Assembly: GCF_016862195.1 (NCBI RefSeq)
Contig: NZ_BOMM01000065.1
Coordinates: 44,637-108,636 of the forward strand
Length of the DNA stretch: 64,000 nucleotides
Direction of reading: 5' to 3'
From: Paractinoplanes ferrugineus
Lineage (GTDB): Bacteria > Actinomycetota > Actinomycetes > Mycobacteriales > Micromonosporaceae
The notes under the pieces were generated by a model. It saw only the letters and a list, made by a program, of their open reading frames with translations, did not search any database and had not been told where the DNA came from. Both the position numbers and the translations under genes were made by a program. Of the stretch, positions 26,782-35,612 are shown in pieces. Numbering within the stretch: the stretch's first letter is position 1; every line of letters begins with the position of its first letter.

Positions 26782-27301
26782 CGAGATCCCTTCCCCTCGT
26801 CGACGAGCGGACCGGACGGCGCGCGCCCCAGGGCGATCGGCGCCCACCCGATCGACCCACCCGGTGCTCGCCCGGCGAACGGCGGCCACGCACGCCACCG
26901 CGGCCCGGTTTGCGGCTCGGGTTGCGGCCTGGTTCGCGACTCGGGTCCGGGGGAGCGGTCCGCGGCTCGGTGAATGATCGGCGCCGGCTGTGTGGCGGCT
27001 GTCAATGCCAAGGCCGGCACGAGCCAGCTCTCCGCCGCCGGACCCGCGGGGGGAAGCGGCCTACCCGGCGGTCGGGAGCGGGGCGCCAGGGGCACCGGAA
27101 TCATCGTGAAACGGGCTGAAGACACCCGAAGAGGGTAGAAGTCGGGCGTCGGTCCGCGTGGCGCCGCGCCCACCGGCGGGTGGTGACGAGACCCGGTCGG
27201 GTGAGCGGCGGCATTCAGCGAAGACACAGACGCCTCATCGGATTCGAACATCTTTCCGGGCAACTGTTGACGCATCAGCCCGAACGAAGCGAGGCGTCGC
27301 C
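26782..27301. other. 520-bp intergenic region, no gene seen
   Basis: It lies between two divergent envelope-protein genes. The left part is Gly/Arg-codon-like and GC-rich but no frame resembles a protein. TTGACG near 27264 and GCGAGG before 27302 are probably promoter and ribosome elements of the protease gene. Confidence 0.5.
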
Positions 27302-28234
27302 ATGACCGATCTGATGAGCCGGCCCGACAACTACCACGGCGCCCACGGCGCTCACGACGACGGTGATCAGCACGACGACCACGTGACCCCGCCGCCCGCG
27401 CCGCCGGCACCCCCGTACGTCATGCCGCCCGCGGGTGGGCCGCGTCGATGGCCGCGTCGGGTTGCCGGTGGGGCCGCTGTGCTCGCGCTCGTGGCCGGTG
27501 GCGGCACCGCCGGCGGCGTGCTCGCCGAGCGTTACCTGGCCGACCACCCGACCGCGGCCGACACCACGAGCAGCAGCACGGTGGCCACCCAGACGACGAA
27601 CTCGTCGGCCGAAACCACCGAGAACGCGAGTCTGGCCCCGGTCGTGAAGGCGGTGCAGCCGAGCGTCGTGACGGTGATGGTGGACGGCAGCCGATCCTCG
27701 TCGATCGGCTCCGGCGTGGTCATCCGGTCGGACGGCCTGATCCTCACCAACAACCACGTGATCGAGGAGGACGGCACCGTGAGCGTGCGGCTGTCGACCG
27801 GCCGGACGGTGCCGGCCGAGGTCGTCGCCACCGACACCACCAACGACCTCGCCCTCGTGCAGGCGACCGGGCTGTCCGGGCTGACCCCGGTCACCTTCGC
27901 GACCGACAACTCGGTCGTGGTCGGGGACACGGTGCTGGCCTTCGGCGCGCCGCTCGGCCTGGAGAACACGGTCACCTCCGGCATCGTGTCGGCGCTGGAC
28001 CGCAGCGTCGACACCGGCACCGAGAAGCTGTCCGGCCTGATCCAGACCGACGCGGCGATCAACCAGGGCAACTCCGGTGGCGCCCTGGTCGACACGTCCG
28101 GCCACGTGATCGGCATCAACGTGGCGATCGCCACCGCCAGTCAGACCAGCTCGGGCAGCATCGGCGTCGGCTTCGCGATCCCGGCCGGCACCGTCACCAA
28201 GGTGATCACCCTGCTGGAGAGCCAGATCAAGTGA
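27302..28234 (+). CDS. membrane-anchored trypsin-like (S1C/HtrA-type) serine protease without PDZ
   Basis: A 310-residue protease. Residues 1-50 are a His/Asp/Pro-rich cytoplasmic part, about 52-76 a membrane anchor, and 85-108 a Thr/Ser linker. The protease domain carries His152 (LTNNHVIEE), Asp182 (TNDLALV) and Ser258 (QGNSGGAL). Unlike HtrA/DegP it ends right after the protease domain with no PDZ. ATG 27302 has GAGG upstream. Likely an extracytoplasmic quality-control or processing protease. Its end overlaps the convergent monooxygenase gene by eight bases. Confidence 0.9.
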   Translation: MTDLMSRPDNYHGAHGAHDDGDQHDDHVTPPPAPPAPPYVMPPAGGPRRWPRRVAGGAAVLALVAGGGTAGGVLAERYLADHPTAADTTSSSTVATQTTNSSAETTENASLAPVVKAVQPSVVTVMVDGSRSSSIGSGVVIRSDGLILTNNHVIEEDGTVSVRLSTGRTVPAEVVATDTTNDLALVQATGLSGLTPVTFATDNSVVVGDTVLAFGAPLGLENTVTSGIVSALDRSVDTGTEKLSGLIQTDAAINQGNSGGALVDTSGHVIGINVAIATASQTSSGSIGVGFAIPAGTVTKVITLLESQIK

Positions 28235-29711
28235 GCGCCGGGGCGCCGAACCACCGGGTGAGGGCGTCGGTCAAGGTGCCGGCGTCGCCCGGCTGCCAGG
28301 CGACGTAGTTGTCGGGGCGCACCAGCATCACCGGTGCGCCGGCGACCGGCGCGGAGACGACGTCGACCCGGTCCCGCCAGGGCGCGACGGTGCCGGCGAG
28401 CGCTCCGGTGTCGTCGACCAGCAGCGGACGGCCCGAGCGGGTGGCCGGGCCGGGATCCGGGGCGAACCGGCCGGTGCCCGCCGAGGGGCCGGCGCCCATG
28501 TCGTACTCGATGTCGGAACCGGCGATGAGCGAGGCGATGAGCTGGAGCACCGAGGGTTGCTCCAGCAGCTCTCCGAAGAGGGTGCGCAAGGCGGTCACCT
28601 CCGGCCCGGGGCCGACGAGCGCGCGCTGGGCGAGTGTGTGCATGGTGACGCGGTCGCCGGCGGGGCGACGCTCCGTCTCGTAGGTGTCGAGCAAGCCCCG
28701 CGGGGCCCAGCCGTGCACGGTCGCGGCGAGTTTCCAGCCGAGGTTCACCGCGTCCTGCAGGCCGAGGTTCAGACCGGGGCCGCCCATCGCCGAGTGCACG
28801 TGCGCGGCGTCACCGACCAGCAGGATCCGGCCGTCGCGGTAACGCTCCGCCAGTCGGGTATTGCCGCCGTGCAGCCGCCGCAGCAGGTGCGGTCCGTCGC
28901 CCGTCGGCTCGGTGAGCTGGACCTCCGCTCCGCCGGTCACGTGGGTGAAGGCGGCCTGGAGCTCGGCGATTGTCAGGTCTTGCGCCGGGGCGGGGACATC
29001 CTGGGTGTTCACACTCAGCAGCGTCCGGCCGTCCGGGAACGGAGCGTAGGCGATGAGACCTCGCTCGGTGCGATGGTGCAGGAAGGGCGGGATCACGCCG
29101 TAGCCGGGCACGCGAAGACCGCCGGTGGCCGCATCGCGGAACTCGGCCGGAACGGTGACGTGCGCGGTGCGACTGATCGTGGTGTCGGTCGTGACGCCTG
29201 GAAACCCGATGCCGGCGAGCTTGCGGGTCATGCTCCGGCCGCCGTCGGCACCCACCAGATAACGCGCCTCGATCTGATAACCGCCGTCCGGACCTTCGAC
29301 GTCGACCAGAACGTGGTCGTCTTTCTGCTCGAGTCCGACGAGCTCGTGCCCGCCGCGAATGGTCACGCCTAATTCGGCGGCCCGCTCGGCGAGCATTTTC
29401 TCGATTTCCCGCTGCGGCACCAGCACGGCATGGACGGGATTCTCGGCAAGCCGCCGAAGGGGCAGTGGAAAAGCACCGAAAACGAATTGTGGCACCGGCG
29501 CCGGCCGTACCGCGCCGCCGGTGAGCCGGGCGTAGAGCCCTCGTCTGTCGAGCAGGCGAACCACCTGGCCGACTATGCCGTTGGCCCGCTGCTCGCCGGA
29601 CGGCTCGGTGCGGCGTTCCAGTACCAGCGGTCGCACCCCGGCGAGCGCCAATTCGCAGGCGAGCATGAGTCCATTGGGTCCGGCCCCGGAAATGACAACG
29701 GCAAAAGACAT
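28227..29711 (-). CDS. FAD-dependent aromatic monooxygenase
   Basis: A 494-residue class A flavoprotein hydroxylase (PHBH/PgaE/rifampicin-monooxygenase type). Motifs: GAGPNG (9-14), the DG-like block YLVGADGGRS and GDAAHVHSAMGGPGLNLGLQDA (shown in part) for FAD ribityl binding, plus a carboxy thioredoxin-like segment. A TetR gene lies 105 bases upstream on the same strand. Such pairs often deal with drug or polyketide inactivation; the substrate is unknown. Confidence 0.88.
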   Translation of the reverse strand: MSFAVVISGAGPNGLMLACELALAGVRPLVLERRTEPSGEQRANGIVGQVVRLLDRRGLYARLTGGAVRPAPVPQFVFGAFPLPLRRLAENPVHAVLVPQREIEKMLAERAAELGVTIRGGHELVGLEQKDDHVLVDVEGPDGGYQIEARYLVGADGGRSMTRKLAGIGFPGVTTDTTISRTAHVTVPAEFRDAATGGLRVPGYGVIPPFLHHRTERGLIAYAPFPDGRTLLSVNTQDVPAPAQDLTIAELQAAFTHVTGGAEVQLTEPTGDGPHLLRRLHGGNTRLAERYRDGRILLVGDAAHVHSAMGGPGLNLGLQDAVNLGWKLAATVHGWAPRGLLDTYETERRPAGDRVTMHTLAQRALVGPGPEVTALRTLFGELLEQPSVLQLIASLIAGSDIEYDMGAGPSAGTGRFAPDPGPATRSGRPLLVDDTGALAGTVAPWRDRVDVVSAPVAGAPVMLVRPDNYVAWQPGDAGTLTDALTRWFGAPALT

Positions 29712-29816
29712 GGAGACCCCTTTTATCGTACGCGTGAAGAAGCCGACAAACGCAGCATCGATCGCCCCGTCTTTATCGGAAAAGGCGGGTGGTGCGCATC
29801 TCGATGGGGTGCGGGA

Positions 29817-30431
29817 CTAACTCGGTGGCGGCAGACCGGAGCTCACCTGACGCAGGGCCTCGGTGGTGAGGGCCAGGATGTCGGACTTGCCGGAGAACAG
29901 CGAATAGTGGGAATGGTTGGCCACGTTGTGGGCGGCCAGAACCGTGGCGGCGACCAGGTTCGGATACATGTCCGTGGCCGCGTCCGTGCCGGTGCGCTCG
30001 GCCACCGCCGCGGCCAGCGTGGACTCCGCCCGGGCAGCGGCCCGCAGCGATTCGGCCTGGATGGCCGGCACTGTGAGCATCAGTTCCAGGCCGGCGGCCC
30101 ACACCTCGCGATCGGGGCGGGGCTGGGAGGTCACCTCGGGCCCGGGTATGAGCTGCTCGAGAACCGCCGCGGTGATCGCGTCCCACAACGGTTCGCCGGC
30201 CGGACGCGCACGCAGCGCCTCGGCGATGTGCATGCAGCGGTCGAGATGTCGCGACGCGACCGCCTCGGCCTTGCTGCCGAAGTAGTTGTTGAACGTGCGG
30301 GGCGAGACACCGGCTTCGGCGGCGATATCTTCGACCAGCACCTTGTCGTAGCCCCGCTCCACGATCAGCCGAACGGCCGCCCACCCGAGCGCCGCCCGCG
30401 TGGCAACCTTCTTCTGCTCCCGGAGCCCCAC
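29817..30431 (-). CDS. TetR-family regulator
   Basis: A 204-residue TetR protein with HTH around residues 28-50 (VEDIAAEAGVSPRTFNNYFG) and a carboxy helical domain typical of AcrR-like proteins. GTG 30431 is the start. It is just upstream of the FAD monooxygenase on the same strand, the likely target. Two direct repeats lie 20-52 bases upstream of its start. Confidence 0.88.
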   Translation of the reverse strand: MGLREQKKVATRAALGWAAVRLIVERGYDKVLVEDIAAEAGVSPRTFNNYFGSKAEAVASRHLDRCMHIAEALRARPAGEPLWDAITAAVLEQLIPGPEVTSQPRPDREVWAAGLELMLTVPAIQAESLRAAARAESTLAAAVAERTGTDAATDMYPNLVAATVLAAHNVANHSHYSLFSGKSDILALTTEALRQVSSGLPPPS

Positions 30432-30450
30432 GCCGCCACGCTACCAAAAC

Positions 30451-30483
30451 ATGCGTGCCCCGCAAAGATGCGTGCCCCGCAAA
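30451..30483. promoter_or_regulatory. tandem direct repeat upstream of the TetR gene
   Basis: ATGCGTGCCCCGCAAA occurs at 30451-30466 and again at 30468-30483, one base apart. A 17-bp spacing is under two helical turns. Its place just upstream of the TetR start suggests a binding site for that regulator or another factor. Confidence 0.5.
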
Positions 30484-30845
30484 ATCGGGTGGCAGTTTCG
30501 GGAGGATCGATCTCGCCCGGCCGAACCAGGGCTCGGAGTTCCAGCCACGCGGAGCGCCGCCTGCCGGTTCGCCGCGGCCTGCCGGCTACCCCGGCGCCAC
30601 CGATTGACCGCCGTCAGGCGCGCGGCCGTGACGCACTGACCGCCGTCCGCCGTCCGCCGTCGAGATCCGGGCGGGAGGTAGTGGCGCCGAGGGCCGGGCG
30701 TTCGGTGCCGTGCCGTGGGAGGTCGTCCCGGCGGGAGGTGGGTGCCCGGTACCGGTGGTCGTCGCGGCGGTGGGAGGTTACGGCGGCGGGCGCGGGGCAA
30801 GGGTTGTCGGTGGCGCCGGATCGGGGGATTCGGCGCCACCGAGGG
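30484..30845. other. intergenic region, no gene seen
   Basis: About 360 bases of GC-rich sequence between the TetR gene and the 3' end of the ABC exporter. Short words such as CCGCCGTC recur (30640-30660). No frame resembles a protein, and no strong hairpin was found. Confidence 0.5.
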
Positions 30846-33800
30846 TCAGCCGGCCAGGTGGCTCCAGCGGGCTTCGAGTTCGCGCCACGTGCCCTGGTCC
30901 TCGACCCGGCCGCCGATCAGGACCACGACCTTGTCGGCCTGGGTGAGGGCGGCGCGCTTCGAGGTAGAGCCGACCACGGTGACGCCGTGCTCGCGCAGTG
31001 CCCGCCACAGTTCCAGCTCCGTCGTCACGTCCAGGGCGGACGAGACGTCGTCGGCGATCAGCAGCTCGGTACGCGGCGCCAGGGCCCGGGCCAGCGCCAG
31101 CCGCTGCAGCTGACCGCCGGACAGCCGGGTTCCCTTGTGACCGATCAGCAGGTGCAGGCCCCCGCCGGCGGCGGTCAGGTCGTGCTCCAGTTGGGCCGTG
31201 GACACGGCGTCGGCCGCGTCGAGCTCGTGACCGAGCTGGATGTTGTCGGCGACCGTGCCGGACAGCACCCGGGGGAGCTGAGCGACGTAGCCGACCTGGT
31301 TGGGCCGCAGGAACACCTCCGGCTCGTCGACCGATTTGTCGTTCCAGCGAAGTTCGCCGGTGTGGTGCACGATGCCGGCGAGCGCCCGCAACAGCGACGA
31401 CTTGCCGGCGCCGACCGGGCCGACCACCAGGACCAACTGCCCCCGGTCGACGGTCAGATCGACGTCCTGCGCGCCCACCTTGCCGTTCTCGTGCACCGCG
31501 CTGAAGTGACGCAGTTCGAGCCGGCGCAGCGGGCTGCGTTCGGCGGTCGGCGGGGCCGGCGCCGTGCCTTCCGAGATGTCGACGCCCGGAACGTCGGCCG
31601 TGTACTCGGCCGTCCCGGACATGGCAACCGTGCGGCGCGTCCACACCCGGGCGGACGGGAACTGGGACACCAGCGACGCCGTGGTCCACGCGAACCAGCG
31701 AGCCGCGCCCAGGGTGGCCACGGCGATGAGGGTGGCTGCCGACGACAGGTTGCCGCTCAGGTAGAGCCCCCACGCGGCGATCGGCAGCAGACCGCTCACG
31801 ATCGACGGCGTCGACCGGGCCCATACCTGGATCGAGATCTCGCGGCGCTGCCGGTCGCTGCGCACCGTGTCGAGGTCGGCCAGATGCGCCAGCACCGGCC
31901 CGGTCGCGCCGGCCAGCTTCACCGTGCGGGCCGCCGACAAGGACGACACCAGCGAGGTGGCGAACGCCGCCCGGGCCGCCACCGTGCGCCGGGCCGCCCG
32001 CTCCAGCCGGGGCCCGAACAGGGTCGCGGCCAGCCCGGAGATCACCATCGTGCCGAGGAAGAACAGACCCGGCACGATCGACTGCGACGCGGCCGTCATC
32101 ACCACGATGAGGACGAGACTCGTCACGTTGTCGATCAGGTTGTCGGCGAGCTGGACCACCCGCTCGGTGTCACCGCCCTGGGCGACGACCTCGGCCGGCG
32201 TGTGCTTGCTGACCCGGCGCGGGCCGATCTGGCCGTGCACCAGGCGCAGGCTGATCCGCAGCATCTGCCGCACCCACCACTCCGGGAACCAGGCCCCGGT
32301 GTAGTAGAGCGTCGGGATGGCCACCAGCAGTCCGGTCGCGATGCCGATCGCCGGGTACATCGGGTTGCCGACCCCGTCGACCACGTCGGACCACAGCAGC
32401 GGCAGGATCGGCCCGTCGAGGCCCAACGCCATGAGCACGATGAACAGCGCCACCGCACCCAGACCGAACCTGGCGTCGTTGGTCGCCAGTCGCACGATCT
32501 CGCGCATGGTGCGAGCCGCCGGCTCCGCCGGCAGCGGTGGTGGCTCGACCTCGGGCAGCGTGTTGGCAAGCGCCTCGGCGCCCAACTCCACCCGCACGGC
32601 GGTGTCCCAGTCGCGCTCCTCGACGGCGACCCCGCCGCTGCCCGCCGAAACGGCCGGAACGGTCAGATTGCTCGACGCCATCAGCTCGGCGAAACGGCGC
32701 GACTCGCGCAGCGGTCCGGCCTCCAGCACCACGCCGTCGGCCAGCACGATCACCTCGTCGCACCGCTGCACCGAGGACAGCCGGTGCGCCACGATCACGC
32801 CGATGCGCCCCTGGAGCAGCCGGTCGGTGGCCCGCTGCACCCACGTCTCGGTGACCGGGTCCATCCGCGCGGTGGCCTCGTCGAGGATCACCACGTGCGG
32901 GTCACGAACCAGGATGCGCGCGAACGCGACCAGCTGTTCCTGGCCCGCCGACAACTTGTAGCCGCCGTCGCCGAGCTTGGTGTCGATGCCCTCGGGCAGG
33001 CTCGACGCCCACGGGGTCAGTCCCAGCTCGTCGAGCGCGCCGGCCGCCTTCGGCAGCAGCTCCTTGTCGAACAGCGCGATGTTCTCGGCCAACGTGCCGG
33101 CGAGGATCTCGGTGCGTTGCGGGACGATCGCCGTCCACCGCCGCAGCCCCTCGACGTCGAGGTCGTCGAGGTCGGTGTCGCCGAGGAACACGGTGCCGCG
33201 CGGCACGTCGACCGCCCTGGTCAGGATCTTGGCGAGGGTCGACTTGCCGGAGCCGGTGCGGCCGATCAACGCGTACGACCGGCCGCGGGCGAACGTCAGA
33301 TTGACATCGCGCAGTGCCGGCGGCCGGCCGCTGTCCGACTCGCCGTAACGGAAGGTCAGGTCGCGGACGGTCAGGTCGCCGTCGACCGGTGGCAGGCCGC
33401 CCTTCGGCTCCTGCGGGACGTCCTGCAGCAGCTGCACCCGGCTCCAGGCGCCAAGCGCGTTCTGCAGCTCGGGCACCATGCGGGTGACGTGCTCCAGGGT
33501 GCCGCCGAAACCCAGCGCCAGCAGCCACACCGCGGTCAGTCGGGCACCGGAGATGTGCCCGGCGAGCAGGGCCCAGGCACCACCGACGACAAGGACCGCG
33601 ATCAGCGTACGGGTGATCGTGCCGGCGCCCATCGTGATGCGCGACGACGACTTCCACACCAGGCGGCCGCGGCGCAGCACCTCACGGGACCGCTGCGCGT
33701 AGAGCCGCCGGACGTACGGCGCGGCCAGGCTCGTGCGCACGTCGTCCTGTCCGTGGATCGACTCCTCCATCACCGCGGCCAGGTCGGACCAGGCCTCCTC

Positions 33801-34328
33801 CTCGCTGATCCGCAGCGGGGACAGGCGCTGGACCGGTTTGTTCATGGTCAGGTAGAGCAGGATCGACACGAACACCATGGCGATGCCGGCCGGCCACCAC
33901 GCGAAGAACGCGGTCACGACCGACAGCGCGGCCACAGCCATCGACTGGATGATCCGCACGCCGGCGCCGCGCAGATCGGAGGCGACCTGGTAGACGTCGG
34001 AATCGATCCGGTCGAGCAGCTCACCGACCGGGGTGTTCTCCAGCGTCGGCAGGTCCTGCCCGAAGGCGACCCGGTTGAGGCCGCGGCGCACCCGGGCCGC
34101 CCAGTCGGCGGTCAGGCCGGCGGTGATGAGGCCGACCACGACCTCGGTCAGCACGGACGCGACGAGCGCGGCCGCGAGCAGCCCGAACAGCGGGATCGAG
34201 CGGTTGACCAGCACGGCGCCGGCCAGCCCGAGCGCGCCGGCCTGCCCGGCCGCACCGATCAGGATCAGCAGGCCCACCAGGCCTGTGCGGCGCCGGGAAG
34301 TGGCCCACAGGTCGCGGAGCAAGCGCAT
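30846..34328 (-). CDS. fused two-half ABC exporter with one degenerate ATP site
   Basis: A 1160-residue protein with two TMD-NBD halves in one chain. Half 1: helices to about 300, Walker A GRTGSGKST (356-364), signature LSAGQ (460-464), catalytic E484, switch H515. Half 2: helices about 620-900, Walker A GPVGAGKSS (970-978), signature LSGGQ (1069-1073), but D1094 replaces the catalytic Glu and the switch His region reads GSTSKR. So one site should hydrolyse and one is degenerate, as in heterodimeric exporters. Probably a drug, lipid or peptide exporter; substrate unknown. Confidence 0.92.
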   Translation of the reverse strand: MRLLRDLWATSRRRTGLVGLLILIGAAGQAGALGLAGAVLVNRSIPLFGLLAAALVASVLTEVVVGLITAGLTADWAARVRRGLNRVAFGQDLPTLENTPVGELLDRIDSDVYQVASDLRGAGVRIIQSMAVAALSVVTAFFAWWPAGIAMVFVSILLYLTMNKPVQRLSPLRISEEEAWSDLAAVMEESIHGQDDVRTSLAAPYVRRLYAQRSREVLRRGRLVWKSSSRITMGAGTITRTLIAVLVVGGAWALLAGHISGARLTAVWLLALGFGGTLEHVTRMVPELQNALGAWSRVQLLQDVPQEPKGGLPPVDGDLTVRDLTFRYGESDSGRPPALRDVNLTFARGRSYALIGRTGSGKSTLAKILTRAVDVPRGTVFLGDTDLDDLDVEGLRRWTAIVPQRTEILAGTLAENIALFDKELLPKAAGALDELGLTPWASSLPEGIDTKLGDGGYKLSAGQEQLVAFARILVRDPHVVILDEATARMDPVTETWVQRATDRLLQGRIGVIVAHRLSSVQRCDEVIVLADGVVLEAGPLRESRRFAELMASSNLTVPAVSAGSGGVAVEERDWDTAVRVELGAEALANTLPEVEPPPLPAEPAARTMREIVRLATNDARFGLGAVALFIVLMALGLDGPILPLLWSDVVDGVGNPMYPAIGIATGLLVAIPTLYYTGAWFPEWWVRQMLRISLRLVHGQIGPRRVSKHTPAEVVAQGGDTERVVQLADNLIDNVTSLVLIVVMTAASQSIVPGLFFLGTMVISGLAATLFGPRLERAARRTVAARAAFATSLVSSLSAARTVKLAGATGPVLAHLADLDTVRSDRQRREISIQVWARSTPSIVSGLLPIAAWGLYLSGNLSSAATLIAVATLGAARWFAWTTASLVSQFPSARVWTRRTVAMSGTAEYTADVPGVDISEGTAPAPPTAERSPLRRLELRHFSAVHENGKVGAQDVDLTVDRGQLVLVVGPVGAGKSSLLRALAGIVHHTGELRWNDKSVDEPEVFLRPNQVGYVAQLPRVLSGTVADNIQLGHELDAADAVSTAQLEHDLTAAGGGLHLLIGHKGTRLSGGQLQRLALARALAPRTELLIADDVSSALDVTTELELWRALREHGVTVVGSTSKRAALTQADKVVVLIGGRVEDQGTWRELEARWSHLAG

Positions 34329-34442
34329 GGAACACCCCTGGGGCTAGACGAACAGACGGTCTTACCATCCTGCGGATCGGCCGCAGACCTTTCAACGCAA
34401 TTACCTGGCTGCCGAATATCAGCTGTGTCACTATCGGCCCCC

Positions 34443-35573
34443 GTGAGAGATCTTCCGGCGGCCGTCCGCGCCAAAGCCCGCGCCGCCGGCGCCCACGCCT
34501 GGCTCGAGAACCTGCCCCGCCTGGTCGGTGACCTCTGCGCGGAGTGGGGCTTGCGGCCGGGCGGTGCGTTCGGCGACGCAACCGAGGCGTACGTCATGGA
34601 AGTGACCCGCAGCGACGGCACGCCCGCCGTCCTCAAACTGATGTTGCCGCGTGGCCGCGCGGCAACTCACGAGATCACCGTCCTGCAGCTGGCGGCGGGT
34701 GCGGGATGCGCCCGTCTTCTCGACTGCGACGAGAGCCGGGGAGCCCTGCTTCTGGAGCGGCTCGGGCCCGCGATGTCGGAGCTGGATCTCCCGCAGCCGC
34801 ATCGCCTGGCGATCCTCACCGACCTGGCCTCGGCCCTGTGGCGCCCGGTCACCCCGGACGAATCGGCACCCGGGATCGCGGACCTGCCCAGCGGCCGGTC
34901 GAAGGCGCTCCACCTCGCTCGTGATATCCCGGCGAAGTGGTCGGAACTCGGCGAACCGTGCACCCGCCGGGCGGTCGACCAGGCGGTCGCGGCGGCGAGG
35001 AACCGCGCGCGTGCCTGGGATCCGGGTCGAGCCGTGCTCGCGCACGGCGACGTGCATCAGTGGAACGCGTTGCAGGTGATCGACGAAGCTCAGGTGTCCG
35101 GGTCATGGCCTGAACCTAGGCCTGGGGTACGACATTTTCCGGACCCGGCGCCCGGAGCTCAAGGACCGGGGTCACCCGATGAGCCTAGCCTCCTAGGATG
35201 GCAGCCGGAGGGTGTGGCCGGCCACGGCCGCGAGCACCACGAAGGACGCGACGACGCGGGGGAAATGCGCGGCGAAGGGTGGACAAGCGCGGGCTGGGCG
35301 AGGTTCAAGCTGGTCGATCCGGACGGGCTTGTCGTGGAGCCGGAGTATGACCTCGGGGTGCTCATGCGGGAGGACCCGGTGGAGCTGATGACGGGGGATC
35401 CGTGGGAGCGGGCGCGCCGGCTGGCCGCGCGGACCGGGACCGATCCGGTGGCGGTCTGGGAGTGGGGCCTGGTCGAGCGGGTGTCCACCGGGCTGGTGTT
35501 GACCGTGGCAGGAGTTCAGCCGGTGGCCGGGCAGATGCTGGCGGCGGCTGACGAGATCAGCCGCCGCTCATGA
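34443..35573 (+). CDS. aminoglycoside phosphotransferase-type kinase with a 76-residue insertion
   Basis: A 376-residue protein of the APH(6)/streptomycin-hydroxyurea kinase type. The catalytic loop is HGDVHQWNALQ (201-211) and the metal-binding block FKLVDPDGLVVEPEYDLGV starts at 288. In relatives these two are a few residues apart; here residues 212-287 (bases 35076-35303) are inserted in frame, Gly/Pro/Glu-rich and of no known fold. Removing them gives 300 residues, the usual length. Could be a tolerated loop, a recent DNA insertion, or an inactive enzyme. Divergent from the ABC exporter. Confidence 0.8.
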   Translation: MRDLPAAVRAKARAAGAHAWLENLPRLVGDLCAEWGLRPGGAFGDATEAYVMEVTRSDGTPAVLKLMLPRGRAATHEITVLQLAAGAGCARLLDCDESRGALLLERLGPAMSELDLPQPHRLAILTDLASALWRPVTPDESAPGIADLPSGRSKALHLARDIPAKWSELGEPCTRRAVDQAVAAARNRARAWDPGRAVLAHGDVHQWNALQVIDEAQVSGSWPEPRPGVRHFPDPAPGAQGPGSPDEPSLLGWQPEGVAGHGREHHEGRDDAGEMRGEGWTSAGWARFKLVDPDGLVVEPEYDLGVLMREDPVELMTGDPWERARRLAARTGTDPVAVWEWGLVERVSTGLVLTVAGVQPVAGQMLAAADEISRRS

Positions 35574-35612
35574 CGCCGGCGGCCAGGACGAAGGGGGTCA
35601 GCGCAAAGCGGG

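Noticed and set aside
26778..27410. A 210-codon minus-strand frame in the intergenic region before the protease gene
   Set aside because: Arg/Pro/Gly-rich with no domain, no ribosome site, and it runs into the protease coding region.
29430..35573. A 2047-codon open frame on the plus strand antisense to the monooxygenase, TetR and ABC exporter genes
   Set aside because: It is an effect of high G/C third positions on the opposite strand. Only its last 377 codons (from 34443) look like a protein.
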